The translations under genes were made by a program, and so were the position numbers. A stretch of 64,000 nt of DNA from Corynebacterium jeikeium (GTDB lineage Bacteria; Actinomycetota; Actinomycetes; Mycobacteriales; Mycobacteriaceae). The stretch covers positions 1 through 64,000 of the forward strand of contig NZ_JFCH01000055.1 in assembly GCF_000738175.1 (NCBI RefSeq), read 5' to 3'. The notes beneath the pieces were generated by a model. It saw nothing but the letters and a program-made list of their open reading frames with translations, was not told the origin of the DNA and searched no databases. Below are positions 10,293 through 21,123 of this stretch, piece by piece; position 1 is the first letter of the stretch, and each line of letters opens with the position of its first letter.

Positions 10293-12134
10293 ATGTTAAG
10301 GTTCGATATTTCTGGACTAAGGGCCGTTCAGCAAAGCTTGCGATCTGCATTGATTGCATTAAAAGGACTGAAGTCCGTTGGTCGAAGTTTGGGGAGTTAC
10401 ACCGGTGCACCGTCAGTTACGGGCGCTTTCTCGCAGCATCATTCGTTCTGGTCGGGGCAATCAGGATCCGCCGAGAATGTGCTCGATATTTTAAAATCCA
10501 ATATTGAATGGCTTCAAGAAGTATTCTCCAATCAACTGGAAGGCTTCGACCTGCAGGAGTATTTCAGCAAGAAGTCCTTCGAGCAGGTGAATTCCCAGGT
10601 TTCGGTCGCCGATAACAGAATGCGGAAATTTTTTATCCCAACCCGCGATTCTCGGTCGATCGACAACCTGATGTACAACACGCCCGTGACTGTTGCGGAG
10701 GCCACCATGCCGCTCGCATCGCTCATCTCGGCGTTTCAGGGTGACGATTCCGTGCCTCTCGCGGTGGCAGACTCTTGGGAGAACGCAGCCAAGGCGCTCA
10801 AAGATTCCATGGATAACCTCAAGAGCGCATCCACTGGCCTGGCCAGCTCCTCCGAGGGTTACTCCTTCGACACAGCCCGTGAGGCGATCGACGATGTGCA
10901 CAAGACCGGCCTTGTCGTGGCCTCCAACACCACCGCGATGGCTGGCTCCGTCCGCCAGTTCCCACTCGTCCGCAGCACCAACCTGCAAGCACTCGAAACC
11001 ATCCAGGCCACAACCTCACTGATCGCCGACCCTGCGGAACGCCTACTCGCCGAACAAGCTGCCGTCGCCAACTTCGTTTCCTCGCAACTGCAGCCATCCC
11101 TAGAGATGGTCCGCCCGCCCGTCTCCAACCTCGGGGTTCCGATCGTTGGGCACTCTGGCGGAGGAACTCTGGACGCCACCACCGTCTCCACCGCCTCCGC
11201 TCAACCGACGGTCACGCACATCAACGGCCACACGAATGCTGTTGCTCCCGCAAGCGCCACGGCGCACGGCGAGCAAGCTGCCAACGCAGCAACCAACGCC
11301 CCGAAACCCGCTGCAGCTCCCGCAGCCACTCATGCGGCTCCGGCACCAGGTGGCCTGCACACTCCGGCTAACACGCCTGCACCCGTCCAGCCCGCAGCGG
11401 CCACAGCAGCACCTCAGGCTCCCGGATTCGCGCCCGGAGGCATCACGTCACCGGCACAGGCACCGACGATCACGCCGCACCAAGCAGCCACAGCCGCTGC
11501 CACTCCAACCGTTCCCGGCCAGGGCGGTACTTCCATGCCTGGGACAGAGAACCTCATCAACGCGCAGAATCGCTTCGGCGCTGGTGGAGCTGCAGCCGGG
11601 CGCCCCGGCGCGGTCAGCGAACTGGGAGGCAGGGGGAGCGGCCCACAGCTCCGCAGCATCAGTGGAGGCGCCGGCTCCGGAAGCGGCGCAAACTCCGTCA
11701 CCGGCACGCCGAAGGCGGACTTGCGAAACGTCTCCACCACGGCACCTCGCCCGAACCTCCCGGGCAGTCTGAAAGCAATCTCCACCCCTCTCAGCGCCCC
11801 TCACGGCGAGAACGCGCACGCGAACACTCCCAACTCCGGCAAGGGCGCAACCTCCGCAGTCCACGGCGCCACTGGCGCTAAGGGCGGGGCTGGAATGAAG
11901 AGCGGCGGGAACGTGGCGTCCACAGCAATGGGTAGAGGAACAAGCATCGGCCGAGCAGGCAAGGGGGCGAAGACTGGCCTGCGCGGGTCGGCGGTTGCAT
12001 TCGGCAAGCAGGATCGCTCGTACTTCCGGCGTATTTTCCTCAGTGGCGAGGATCCGCTGATTTCCGGGAAGAAGGCACGCGACCGAAAGAGCCGGGGCAA
12101 GGACCGAGCAACGGTGAAGAAGGTGATTCGCTAG
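10293..12134 (+). CDS. large WXG/PPE-like helical protein with Ala/Pro/Gly-rich tail
   Basis: 613 residues in three parts. Residues 1-275 are helical, with WSG at 53-55 inside a turn between amphipathic helices and a second helical block around W162, reminiscent of WXG100/PPE-type type VII substrates. Residues 280-570 are low-complexity Ala/Pro/Thr/Gly. The last about 45 residues are strongly basic, ending in a KKARDRKSRGKDR-type tail. There is no signal peptide and I saw no clear YxxxD/E export motif. The ATG at 10293 has GGGGTGGGG just upstream. It pairs with the preceding lipoprotein gene. A type VII-like cell-surface or secreted role is an inference from architecture only; no ESX genes are visible in the window. 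Confidence 0.6.
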   Translation: MLRFDISGLRAVQQSLRSALIALKGLKSVGRSLGSYTGAPSVTGAFSQHHSFWSGQSGSAENVLDILKSNIEWLQEVFSNQLEGFDLQEYFSKKSFEQVNSQVSVADNRMRKFFIPTRDSRSIDNLMYNTPVTVAEATMPLASLISAFQGDDSVPLAVADSWENAAKALKDSMDNLKSASTGLASSSEGYSFDTAREAIDDVHKTGLVVASNTTAMAGSVRQFPLVRSTNLQALETIQATTSLIADPAERLLAEQAAVANFVSSQLQPSLEMVRPPVSNLGVPIVGHSGGGTLDATTVSTASAQPTVTHINGHTNAVAPASATAHGEQAANAATNAPKPAAAPAATHAAPAPGGLHTPANTPAPVQPAAATAAPQAPGFAPGGITSPAQAPTITPHQAATAAATPTVPGQGGTSMPGTENLINAQNRFGAGGAAAGRPGAVSELGGRGSGPQLRSISGGAGSGSGANSVTGTPKADLRNVSTTAPRPNLPGSLKAISTPLSAPHGENAHANTPNSGKGATSAVHGATGAKGGAGMKSGGNVASTAMGRGTSIGRAGKGAKTGLRGSAVAFGKQDRSYFRRIFLSGEDPLISGKKARDRKSRGKDRATVKKVIR

Positions 12135-12179
12135 AGTAAAACGGCCTTTCACCGGCGCGCCTAACGCAACACTGGCCAC

Positions 12180-13382
12180 ATGAACACCACAATGGTGGGC
12201 ATGATTTTCTCCCGCAGCGACCAGCCCGGAATCAACGGCGCCACCCGTGACCTCACCGGACCCAAGGGATTTACGAAGGCCAAGATCTCCGAGGGCGACA
12301 TTGCCATTGTCGACGAACCCGATATCAACCGTGCTAACTGCCAAAAGCTCATCGACGCGCGCGTAGCCGCCGTGGTGAACGCACAACAGTTCACCACCGG
12401 CCAGGTGCCGAACTTCGGACCGCAGATGATGCTCGACGCAGACATTCTGCTGATCGAGAACGCCGGAGACGACCTTCTCTCCAAGGTCAAGAACGGCAAG
12501 AAGGGCCGCGTTGACGAGGGCAAGGTCTACTACGGCGACCGCTCCATCGGCGGTGGCGAAATCCTGGACATGGATACCGCCGCCACCCGCTTCGAGGACG
12601 CCCGCGAGGCACTCGGCGACCACATGGAAGCCCTGTCTGGCAATATGTCTGAATTCGTCCGCTCCGAGGCCCCGCTGCTGGTCGACGGCCTCGGCATCCC
12701 GGATGTCGACGTGGACATGGATGACCGCAAGGTGCTGGTGGCCAGCCCTGATGCGAACATCGAGCAGAAGCTGAAGGACCTGCGCTACTTCATGCGCGAG
12801 TACTCGCCGATCATCGTCGCTGTGGAGAACGCAGCCGACAGCCTGATGCAGGAGGGCTACCGCCCGAACGTGATCATCGGCGACCCGGAGAAGATCTCCA
12901 ACGAGGCACTGCGTTGCGGCGCCACCGTGGTGCTGCCCGCAGACCCGGACGGCCACGCGGTTGGCCTGGAGCGCATCCAAGATCTCGGCGTGGGCGCAAT
13001 GACCTTCCCCGCTGCCACCCAGGACCCAACCGACTTGGCGCTGCTGCTGGCCAACTACCACGGTGCATCCATGGTGGTAAACCTCGGCGAGGCGGAGGAT
13101 CTGGACCGTGTGTTCCAGCGCGCCCAGTCGCCGGAAACCCCGTCGGCTTTGATGTCTCGCCTGCGCGTTGGCCCCCGTCTGGTCGACTCCACCGCCGTGG
13201 CGGAGCTCTACCGTGTTTCCCGCTCTGGCGGCGGTTGGATTTGGGCGCTGCTGGGCATCCTGGTCGCCCTGGCCGCCATCGTTGTGATCATCGGCTTCTC
13301 TGGCGATGGATCTTTCGTGGACAACCTCGTGGACACCTGGAACAACTTCGCGCTGAGCGTGCAGGATCTGTTCAAGAAGTAA
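12180..13382 (+). CDS. steA: SteA, cell-envelope/cell-separation protein (Rv1697 family)
   Basis: 400 residues with a cytoplasmic region related to thiamine-pyrophosphokinase folds and one C-terminal transmembrane helix (WIWALLGILVALAAIVVIIGF, about residues 353-373). In C. glutamicum SteA and SteB are needed for normal daughter-cell separation and envelope integrity. It lies directly before steB, as in mycobacteria. The ATG at 12180 has no obvious ribosome binding site, so translation may start on a leaderless mRNA or at a nearby Met (residues 5 or 8). Confidence 0.85.
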   Translation: MNTTMVGMIFSRSDQPGINGATRDLTGPKGFTKAKISEGDIAIVDEPDINRANCQKLIDARVAAVVNAQQFTTGQVPNFGPQMMLDADILLIENAGDDLLSKVKNGKKGRVDEGKVYYGDRSIGGGEILDMDTAATRFEDAREALGDHMEALSGNMSEFVRSEAPLLVDGLGIPDVDVDMDDRKVLVASPDANIEQKLKDLRYFMREYSPIIVAVENAADSLMQEGYRPNVIIGDPEKISNEALRCGATVVLPADPDGHAVGLERIQDLGVGAMTFPAATQDPTDLALLLANYHGASMVVNLGEAEDLDRVFQRAQSPETPSALMSRLRVGPRLVDSTAVAELYRVSRSGGGWIWALLGILVALAAIVVIIGFSGDGSFVDNLVDTWNNFALSVQDLFKK

Positions 13383-13415
13383 CGCAGGAATAGCAGGGAG
13401 GCAAGAGGCAAAAGC

Positions 13416-14348
13416 ATGAGCAAGAACTCGAAGGGCTCCGCCGGCAGAGTGATCGCCGGCCTGGGCTTCGGCGTGGCCGTCGGCACAGCACTGGGATTTT
13501 TCGCCCTCGCCCCGAATGTGCCGGGCGGACCTGTGGCAAAGGATTCCTCCGCCGAGCAGGAGCTAAAGAGCGAGCAGACCGCGCGCGAGAAGGCTGAGGG
13601 ACAGTCCACCGCCAGCGACAAGGTCTTGGGCTCCGTCGCGGGTCCGGCGGTGCGCAACCTGTTGCGCGGTTCGGCGGTAGACCTTTTTGTGCTTCCGGAC
13701 GCCGACCAGGCCAACGTCGACAGCCTCCAGCGCCTGGTCAAAATGGCCGGTGGGGAAGTCCACGGTGTGATCGAGGTGACGGAGAAGGCGCTGGACGCCA
13801 ACAATGGAGACTCTCTGAAGTCCATCGCGGCGAACTCCCTGCCGGCCGGTGCGAAGCTTTCGGAAGACAAGCTGGACCCGGGTATGCACACCGGCCAGCT
13901 GCTGGGCGCAGCCCTGGGTGCAGGCGACAAGGAAGCCAGCGAATCGGACCGGGGCGTGGCCCTGGGCGCACTATCCAACGAGGACTTTATCGCCTACCAA
14001 GGAGAGGCGCCGAAGACCGCCGACCTGGCCCTGGTCGTGGGCGGGGACACTGCCGACGACAAGGACCGCGGCAACTACGGCACCAAGTTCGTCGCCGACT
14101 TCGCCGCTGGCCTGGATTCCCGCATGAAGGGCGCCGTTCTGGCCGCCCAGGCAGGCAGTGCAGAGGACGACGGCGCGGTGGGCCAGGTTCGTGCGGACCG
14201 GGCTTCGAAGGAAGCCGTCTCTACTGTGGACAACGTGGACACCGTCGCAGGTCGCATCGCTGCAATCCGCGCGCTGGGCCAGCAGAAGGACGGCAAGGCG
14301 GGGCACTACGGGGCTGCTGCGAACGCGTCGGATGCTACGCCGGAATAG
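13416..14348 (+). CDS. steB: SteB/MctB-family membrane-anchored protein (DUF3186, 'copper transporter' family)
   Basis: 310 residues with one N-terminal transmembrane segment (about residues 11-30, GLGFGVAVGTALGFFALAP), a coiled-coil-prone stretch and an external domain. M. tuberculosis Rv1698/MctB is reported to limit copper accumulation; corynebacterial SteB partners SteA in cell separation. Which role holds here cannot be told from sequence. A GGGAGG lies upstream and the gene starts 33 bases after steA. Confidence 0.85.
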   Translation: MSKNSKGSAGRVIAGLGFGVAVGTALGFFALAPNVPGGPVAKDSSAEQELKSEQTAREKAEGQSTASDKVLGSVAGPAVRNLLRGSAVDLFVLPDADQANVDSLQRLVKMAGGEVHGVIEVTEKALDANNGDSLKSIAANSLPAGAKLSEDKLDPGMHTGQLLGAALGAGDKEASESDRGVALGALSNEDFIAYQGEAPKTADLALVVGGDTADDKDRGNYGTKFVADFAAGLDSRMKGAVLAAQAGSAEDDGAVGQVRADRASKEAVSTVDNVDTVAGRIAAIRALGQQKDGKAGHYGAAANASDATPE

Positions 14349-14378
14349 GCTTGTGTTAGGCTGAAACCCCGTAGATAG

Positions 14379-16079
<1,701 letters not shown>

Positions 16080-16118
16080 ACCGGCGTTCCTAATCCAGCG
16101 CTCCTACACTAGGGAGTC

Positions 16119-16775
16119 ATGAGCAACGACAGCACCCCGTACCGCGTTGTAGATAGTGAACTGCTGCTGGATGCGCCGATCATCGGCGTGCGGCGCGATA
16201 CCATCACCACCGCCACCGGCGAGGCGAAGCGCGAGATCGTGGAGCACTTCTCCGCAGTCGCGGTCGCCGCCGTGCGCGATAACCACGTGATGATGATCCG
16301 CCAGTACCGCCACGGCGTGGGCCGCCACCTTTGGGAGATCCCCGCCGGCCTGCTGGACCTGGTCGGGGAGGATCCCCTGGAGGCCGCCCGCCGTGAGCTG
16401 GCCGAGGAAGCCGGCCTGCGCGCCCACAACTGGCACCTGCTGGGGGATGTCGTGACCTCCCCGGGCTTCAGCGAGGAAATGTGCCGCATCTACCTGGCCG
16501 AAGACTTGGACGATGACCTCTCCGACTTCGACTTGCCGGAGGCCGAGTTTGAGGAGGCGGAGATTGAAACCCGCTGGGTGCCCATCCCCGAAGCCATTGA
16601 GTGGGTGCAGACGGGCAAGGTGGAAAACTCCATTGCCACCATCGCCCTGCTGCACCTGGCCGCCGGTACCCGCCGGGACGTCTCCGAGGCCTTCAACTAT
16701 CACTCCGGCCTCGCCGATCGCCGCTCCGCCAGCGCGGAAGCCAAGCCCGGCTCGGACATGAAGTTCATCCGTTGA
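16119..16775 (+). CDS. NUDIX hydrolase, ADP-ribose pyrophosphatase type
   Basis: 218 residues. The Nudix box is present at about residues 73-97 (AGLLDLVGEDPLEAARRELA then EEAGL), matching GX5EX7REUXEEXGU. The surrounding features (YRHGVGRHLWEIPAG before the box, SPGFSEE after it) are those of ADP-ribose pyrophosphatases, as for Rv1700. It probably hydrolyses ADP-ribose to AMP and ribose 5-phosphate. Its stop overlaps the start of xerD. Confidence 0.9.
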   Translation: MSNDSTPYRVVDSELLLDAPIIGVRRDTITTATGEAKREIVEHFSAVAVAAVRDNHVMMIRQYRHGVGRHLWEIPAGLLDLVGEDPLEAARRELAEEAGLRAHNWHLLGDVVTSPGFSEEMCRIYLAEDLDDDLSDFDLPEAEFEEAEIETRWVPIPEAIEWVQTGKVENSIATIALLHLAAGTRRDVSEAFNYHSGLADRRSASAEAKPGSDMKFIR

Positions 16776-17671
16776 GCGCAGAAGCTAACCGCAAACTCGT
16801 CACGGCCTACATCCGGCACCTGAAGACCGAGCGCGATGTGTCCGTACACACCCTGTCGAACTACCAGCGCGACCTCGACCGCTACCTGGAGTGGCTAGGG
16901 GCAAAGGCGCTGCAGGACGTCACCGCCGCGGACATCGAGGACCACCTGGTTTATCTCCGCAAGGATCTGAACCTCGCGGCGTCCTCCGCCGCCCGCGGGC
17001 TGGCGGCGATCCGCGGGCTGCACTCCTTCGCCCACGCCGATGGCCGCCTGCCCTTCGACGTTGCGGCGGACGTCCCCACGCCCTCGCTGGGCGGTTCCAT
17101 CCCGAAGGCCCTAAGCCTGGCACAGGTAGAGGCTTTGCTGAACGCGGTGCCGGCGGGTGACGGGGCGTCCCAAATAAACATCCGCGACCGTGCGCTGCTC
17201 GAGATGCTCTACTCGACCGGCGCGCGCATCACCGAGCTACTAGACCTCGACGTCGACGACCTCGACCGGGAACAGCGCGTGCTGCTGGTGCGCGGTAAGG
17301 GCGGCAAGGAACGCATCGTGCCGCTCGGGCGCCCCGCGCTGCAAGCGGTGGAGCGCTACCTGGTGCGGGCGCGGCCGAGCCTGAACAAGAAGGGCAGCCC
17401 CGCGCTGTTCCTCAACAACCGCGGGGCGCGCCTCGGCCGCCAATCGGGTTTCAAGATTGTTTCGCAGGCGGCGGAGGCGGCGGGGCTGGAGCACGTTTCG
17501 CCGCACAGTCTGCGCCACAGCTTCGCGACGCACCTGTTGGAGGGCGGCGCGGATATTCGTGTGGTACAGGAACTTCTCGGGCACGCTAGCGTGGCTACCA
17601 CGCAGATTTACACCAAGGTCAGCCCTGAGCACTTGAGGGAAATTTGGGCCTCATCTCACCCCCGTACCTAG
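16772..17671 (+). CDS. xerD: tyrosine recombinase XerD
   Basis: 299 residues. N-terminal SAM-like core-binding domain (1-95) and catalytic domain with the full tyrosine-recombinase set: Arg in STGARITELL, Lys in GKGGKERIVPL, HSLRHSFATHLL, LGHASVATT and nucleophile Tyr in QIYTKV. It resolves chromosome dimers at dif with XerC. The TTG at 16772 (TTGA overlap with the NUDIX stop) gives a normal-length N terminus; longer frames run back inside the NUDIX gene. Confidence 0.93.
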   Translation: MSAEANRKLVTAYIRHLKTERDVSVHTLSNYQRDLDRYLEWLGAKALQDVTAADIEDHLVYLRKDLNLAASSAARGLAAIRGLHSFAHADGRLPFDVAADVPTPSLGGSIPKALSLAQVEALLNAVPAGDGASQINIRDRALLEMLYSTGARITELLDLDVDDLDREQRVLLVRGKGGKERIVPLGRPALQAVERYLVRARPSLNKKGSPALFLNNRGARLGRQSGFKIVSQAAEAAGLEHVSPHSLRHSFATHLLEGGADIRVVQELLGHASVATTQIYTKVSPEHLREIWASSHPRT

Positions 17672-17731
17672 TGCGCCTGATAATCTCTAGGGTGTAATTA
17701 AAGGCTATTTATCACAATCAAGGGAAAGGGC

Positions 17732-18640
17732 TTGACGGGATCGCCGATGTCACGTTCACAGTCACACGCGGATGCGTTGTTTGATAAGCCCGATCAGCGC
17801 ATCGGCCTGACCGGACGACCGATCAAGGAGCTGCCGGACCCCGAGCCGTTGGACCGCCACGGCCCGGCTTCCATCATCGCAATGTGCAACCAGAAGGGCG
17901 GGGTGGGCAAGACCACCTCGACAATCAACATCGGTGCTTCGCTGGCCGCGTTTGGTCGAAAGGTGCTGCTGGTGGACCTGGACCCGCAGGGCGCACTGTC
18001 CGCAGGTCTGGGCATTAGCCACGACGAGCTGGACGTTACGGTCTACAACCTGTTGGTCGATTCTTCGGCCTCTATTCTTGACGCCATCCACTCCAGCCCC
18101 GTCGACGGTCTGGACGTCGTTCCGGCGAATATCGACCTGTCGGCTGCGGAGATCCAGCTGGTGAACGAGGTCGGCCGCGAGCAAGCCCTGGCCCGCGCGC
18201 TGCGGCCCGTGATGCGCGACTACGACTTCATCATCGTCGACTGCCAACCTTCGCTGGGTCTGCTGACGGTCAACGCGCTGAGCTGTGCGGATTCGGTGAT
18301 CATTCCGGTGGAGTCCGAGTACTTCTCCCTGCGCGGTCTGGCGCTGCTGATGGACACGGTGGATAAGGTTCGCGACCGCCTGAACTTCAAGCTCGAAGTG
18401 CTGGGCATCCTGGTGACGATGTTCGACCGCCGCACCCTGCACGCCCGCGAGGTGATGGAGCGGCTGGTGGAAGCGTTCGGGGACAAGGTCTTCGATTCCG
18501 TCATCACTCGCACCGTGCGCTTCCCGGAGACCTCGGTGGCCGGCGAGCCGATCAACACCTGGGCGCCGAGCTCGTCTGGCGCGGTGCAGTATTCGAATCT
18601 GGCGAAGGAAGTCATTGAGCGCGTCGCTCAGCAAATCTAG
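17732..18640 (+). CDS. ParA/Soj-family ATPase
   Basis: 302 residues with deviant Walker A KGGVGKTTS near residue 55, Walker A' LLVDLDPQG and Walker B FIIVDCQPSLGLLT. It is the paralogue found upstream of scpAB in actinobacteria (Rv1708 position), distinct from the oriC-proximal parA, and no parB follows. Likely a partner of condensin loading or chromosome positioning. Start choice is uncertain: TTG at 17732 has AGGGA 6 bases upstream, while ATG at 17747 would shorten the protein by 5 residues. Confidence 0.88.
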   Translation: MTGSPMSRSQSHADALFDKPDQRIGLTGRPIKELPDPEPLDRHGPASIIAMCNQKGGVGKTTSTINIGASLAAFGRKVLLVDLDPQGALSAGLGISHDELDVTVYNLLVDSSASILDAIHSSPVDGLDVVPANIDLSAAEIQLVNEVGREQALARALRPVMRDYDFIIVDCQPSLGLLTVNALSCADSVIIPVESEYFSLRGLALLMDTVDKVRDRLNFKLEVLGILVTMFDRRTLHAREVMERLVEAFGDKVFDSVITRTVRFPETSVAGEPINTWAPSSSGAVQYSNLAKEVIERVAQQI

Positions 18641-19472
18641 CCAGCCCGTGCAGGAGCCAGAGCAACCGGAGCAGGCCGAGCAGCCAGAGATCACTGGCTT
18701 CCGGGTGGCGCTGGCTAATTTCGATGGCCCGTTCGACCTGCTGCTGCAGCTGATCCACTCCCACAAGCTGGACATCACTGAGGTCGCTCTGGCTCAAGTC
18801 ACCGACGAGTTCATCGCCTATACCAAGAACTTGAGCTCCAGCGCCGAGGACCTGGACGAGGTCACGGAGTTCTTGGTGGTCGCCTCCACGCTGCTGGACC
18901 TTAAAGCGGCCCGCCTGGTGCCGCGCGGTGAGGTGGACAGCGAGGAAGATCTCGCACTGCTGGAAACCCGCGACCTGCTGTTCGCCCGCCTGCTGCAGTA
19001 CCGCGCCTACAAGCAGGTCGCCGACCTTTTCGCCGACTGGCAACGAGACGCCGCCCGCGCCTATCCGGCAATCCTGTCCCTGGAGGAACACCACGCAAAC
19101 CTGCTGCCGGAGGTGAAGATCGGCAAGACCGCCGACGAGTTCGCCGAGCTGGCTGCGGCCGTGTTCCGCCCTAAGCCCGATCACGTGGAGACCGGACACA
19201 TCCACCAGGTTGCGGTTTCCGTGCCGGAGCAGGCCGGGCGGATTCTCAATACCCTCAAGGTCGCCGGCGAGAACACCTGGGTGACCTTCGGGGCGCTCGT
19301 CGCCGACGCGGAGCTGAACATGATCGTCGTAGGCCGCTTCCTGGCACTGTTGGAGCTGTACAAGGCCCGCGCCATAGGCATCGAACAGCCCGAGCCGCTG
19401 CAGGACATGTCGGTGGCTTGGACCGGGCTGGATGTCGACCCGGCGGTGGTGGCGGCCAGCAACTGGGAGTAG
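18615..19472 (+). CDS. scpA: segregation and condensation protein A (kleisin)
   Basis: 285 residues. The kleisin signature FDGPFDLLLQLIHSHKLDITEVALAQVTDEF is represented by the segment at residues 36-66, with a winged-helix C terminus. It bridges SMC heads together with ScpB. The TTG at 18615 overlaps the parA stop by 26 bases and has GAAGGAAG just upstream. A GTG at 18648 lies after the parA stop but lacks a ribosome binding site, so the overlapping start is preferred. The first 24 residues are a Gln/Pro/Glu-rich tail. Confidence 0.92.
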   Translation: MSASLSKSSQPVQEPEQPEQAEQPEITGFRVALANFDGPFDLLLQLIHSHKLDITEVALAQVTDEFIAYTKNLSSSAEDLDEVTEFLVVASTLLDLKAARLVPRGEVDSEEDLALLETRDLLFARLLQYRAYKQVADLFADWQRDAARAYPAILSLEEHHANLLPEVKIGKTADEFAELAAAVFRPKPDHVETGHIHQVAVSVPEQAGRILNTLKVAGENTWVTFGALVADAELNMIVVGRFLALLELYKARAIGIEQPEPLQDMSVAWTGLDVDPAVVAASNWE

Positions 19473-19505
19473 GCGTCACAAAGAAAGAACAGAAAGGCAC
19501 ACACC

Positions 19506-20102
19506 ATGAGCGATCTAAATCCCAACCCCGCGCCGCTGCCGCAGGTGTCGGTGCTGCGCAGCCGCGTGGAATCGCTGCTGCTGATAAGCGACGAGGCAGT
19601 GACGCCCACAGAGCTCGCCCGCGTGCTTTCCAACGAGGACAACGCGGTGCCAGAAGCCGAGGTGGCGCGCACCCTCCACGAGATCGCGGCGGAGTACGAA
19701 GCCCGGGGAAACGGCTTTGAACTGCGTGAACACGAGGGCGCTTTCCGGCTGTACACGCGGCGCGCGAACTCGGACGTGGTGGAGGCCAAGCTGCTGGACG
19801 GCACGCAACAGCGCCTGAGCCGCGCGGCCCTGGAGACTCTCGCGGTGGTGGCCTACCGGCAGCCCGTCACGCGCAGCCAGGTGGCGGCGGTGCGCGGTGT
19901 GAACTGCGACGGCGTGATGCGCACCCTTTCCCTGCGCGGGCTGATCGCCGAGACGGGGGAGCAGGGCGGAGCGCACCTGTACTCCACGACCGAACTTTTC
20001 CTGGAACAGATCGGCATCGAATCGCTGGAGGAACTGCCGGATCTGGCGCCGCTGCTGCCAGAAGTGGACAGCATCGACAGCCTGGACAATATCGACAATT
20101 AA
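19506..20102 (+). CDS. scpB: segregation and condensation protein B
   Basis: 198 residues made of two winged-helix units. The hallmark ALETLAVVAYRQPVTRSQVA lies around residue 111-130 and RGVNCDGVMRTLSLRGLI follows. It forms the SMC-ScpAB condensin with the preceding product. ATG at 19506, 33 bases after scpA. The C terminus is acidic. Confidence 0.93.
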   Translation: MSDLNPNPAPLPQVSVLRSRVESLLLISDEAVTPTELARVLSNEDNAVPEAEVARTLHEIAAEYEARGNGFELREHEGAFRLYTRRANSDVVEAKLLDGTQQRLSRAALETLAVVAYRQPVTRSQVAAVRGVNCDGVMRTLSLRGLIAETGEQGGAHLYSTTELFLEQIGIESLEELPDLAPLLPEVDSIDSLDNIDN

Positions 20103-20121
20103 GCAGGTTGAAGGGTATAGT
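20092..20121 (+). promoter_or_regulatory. candidate promoter for rluB
   Basis: TCGACA (20092) and TATAGT (20116) with an 18-base spacer overlap the scpB stop codon and lie about 45 bases before the rluB GTG. The -10 element is close to consensus. Confidence 0.5.
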
Positions 20122-20166
20122 TCGGGCTGATAATTCAAGATTTTAGTTCGAAGGGCTAGAAACACC

Positions 20167-21039
20167 GTGGACACACCCGCTCGCCGAGACGGCACACCGG
20201 AGACCGCTCCGAAAGACATCTACCTATCCCAGGCCAAGCCCGCCAAGCGCCAGCACGTGACGGCGCAGGAGGCAGAGGCCGCACTCAACAAGCCAGATTC
20301 GGAGAAGGCCCAGGTGCGCCTGCAAAAGGTGCTGGCTTCTGCGGGTGTGGCTAGCCGCCGCATGAGTGAGAAGCTCATCGCCGCCGGTCGCGTGGAAGTT
20401 AACGGCGAAGTCGTGGTGAAGATGGGCACCCGCATCGACCCGAGCGTGGACATCGTCCGCGTGGATGGCGAGCGCGTGCAGGTCAACGAAGAGATGGTCT
20501 ACTTCGTGCTGAACAAGCCCCGCGGAGTGCACTCCACGATGAGCGACGACCTGGGCCGCCCGTGCGTGGGAGACCTGGTGGGTACGCGCCTGAAGGAAGG
20601 CCAGGGGCTGTTCCACGTCGGCCGCCTGGACGCACAGACCGAGGGCCTGCTGCTGCTCACCAACGACGGCGAGCTGGCCAACCGCCTAATGCACCCCAAA
20701 TACGAAGTAAAGAAGACCTACATGGCCACCGTGCTGGGTGAGGCGAGCCGCAAGCTGATCCGCGAGCTGAAGGACGGCGTGGAGCTGGACGACGGCATTG
20801 CCCGCGCCGACAACGTGCAGATCGTGGACGTGTGGCAAGGCAAGTCGCTGATCAAGGTGGAGCTGCACGAGGGGCGCAAGCACATCGTGCGCCGCATGCT
20901 GAAGGAGGCCGGCTTCCCGGTCCAGGCGCTGGTGCGCACCAAGATCCACACCGTGCAGCTGGGCGAGCAGAAGCCGGGCACGATCCGCGCGCTGAACCAG
21001 GCGGAACTGCAGAGCATGTACAAGAAGGTCGGGCTGTAG
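20167..21039 (+). CDS. rluB: ribosomal large-subunit pseudouridine synthase B
   Basis: 290 residues. After a basic N-terminal tail of about 50 residues come an S4 domain (VRLQKVLASAGVASRRMSEKLI) and an RsuA/RluB catalytic domain with active-site Asp in GRLDAQTEGLLLLTNDG. It probably makes pseudouridine 2605 in 23S rRNA. GTG start at 20167. It is syntenic with Rv1711 between scpB and cmk. Confidence 0.92.
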   Translation: MDTPARRDGTPETAPKDIYLSQAKPAKRQHVTAQEAEAALNKPDSEKAQVRLQKVLASAGVASRRMSEKLIAAGRVEVNGEVVVKMGTRIDPSVDIVRVDGERVQVNEEMVYFVLNKPRGVHSTMSDDLGRPCVGDLVGTRLKEGQGLFHVGRLDAQTEGLLLLTNDGELANRLMHPKYEVKKTYMATVLGEASRKLIRELKDGVELDDGIARADNVQIVDVWQGKSLIKVELHEGRKHIVRRMLKEAGFPVQALVRTKIHTVQLGEQKPGTIRALNQAELQSMYKKVGL

Positions 21040-21123
21040 TTAGCCAGCAACGAGCCAGTAACTATCCAGCGCAGCTAGAACAGCCGACATAAACACACAA
21101 TTAATTAGGGGAACGACCTTTCT

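Noticed and set aside
10900..12134. CRISPR or tandem DNA repeats in the low-complexity gene region
   Set aside because: The Ala/Pro/Gly codons are varied and there is no regular repeat-spacer spacing.
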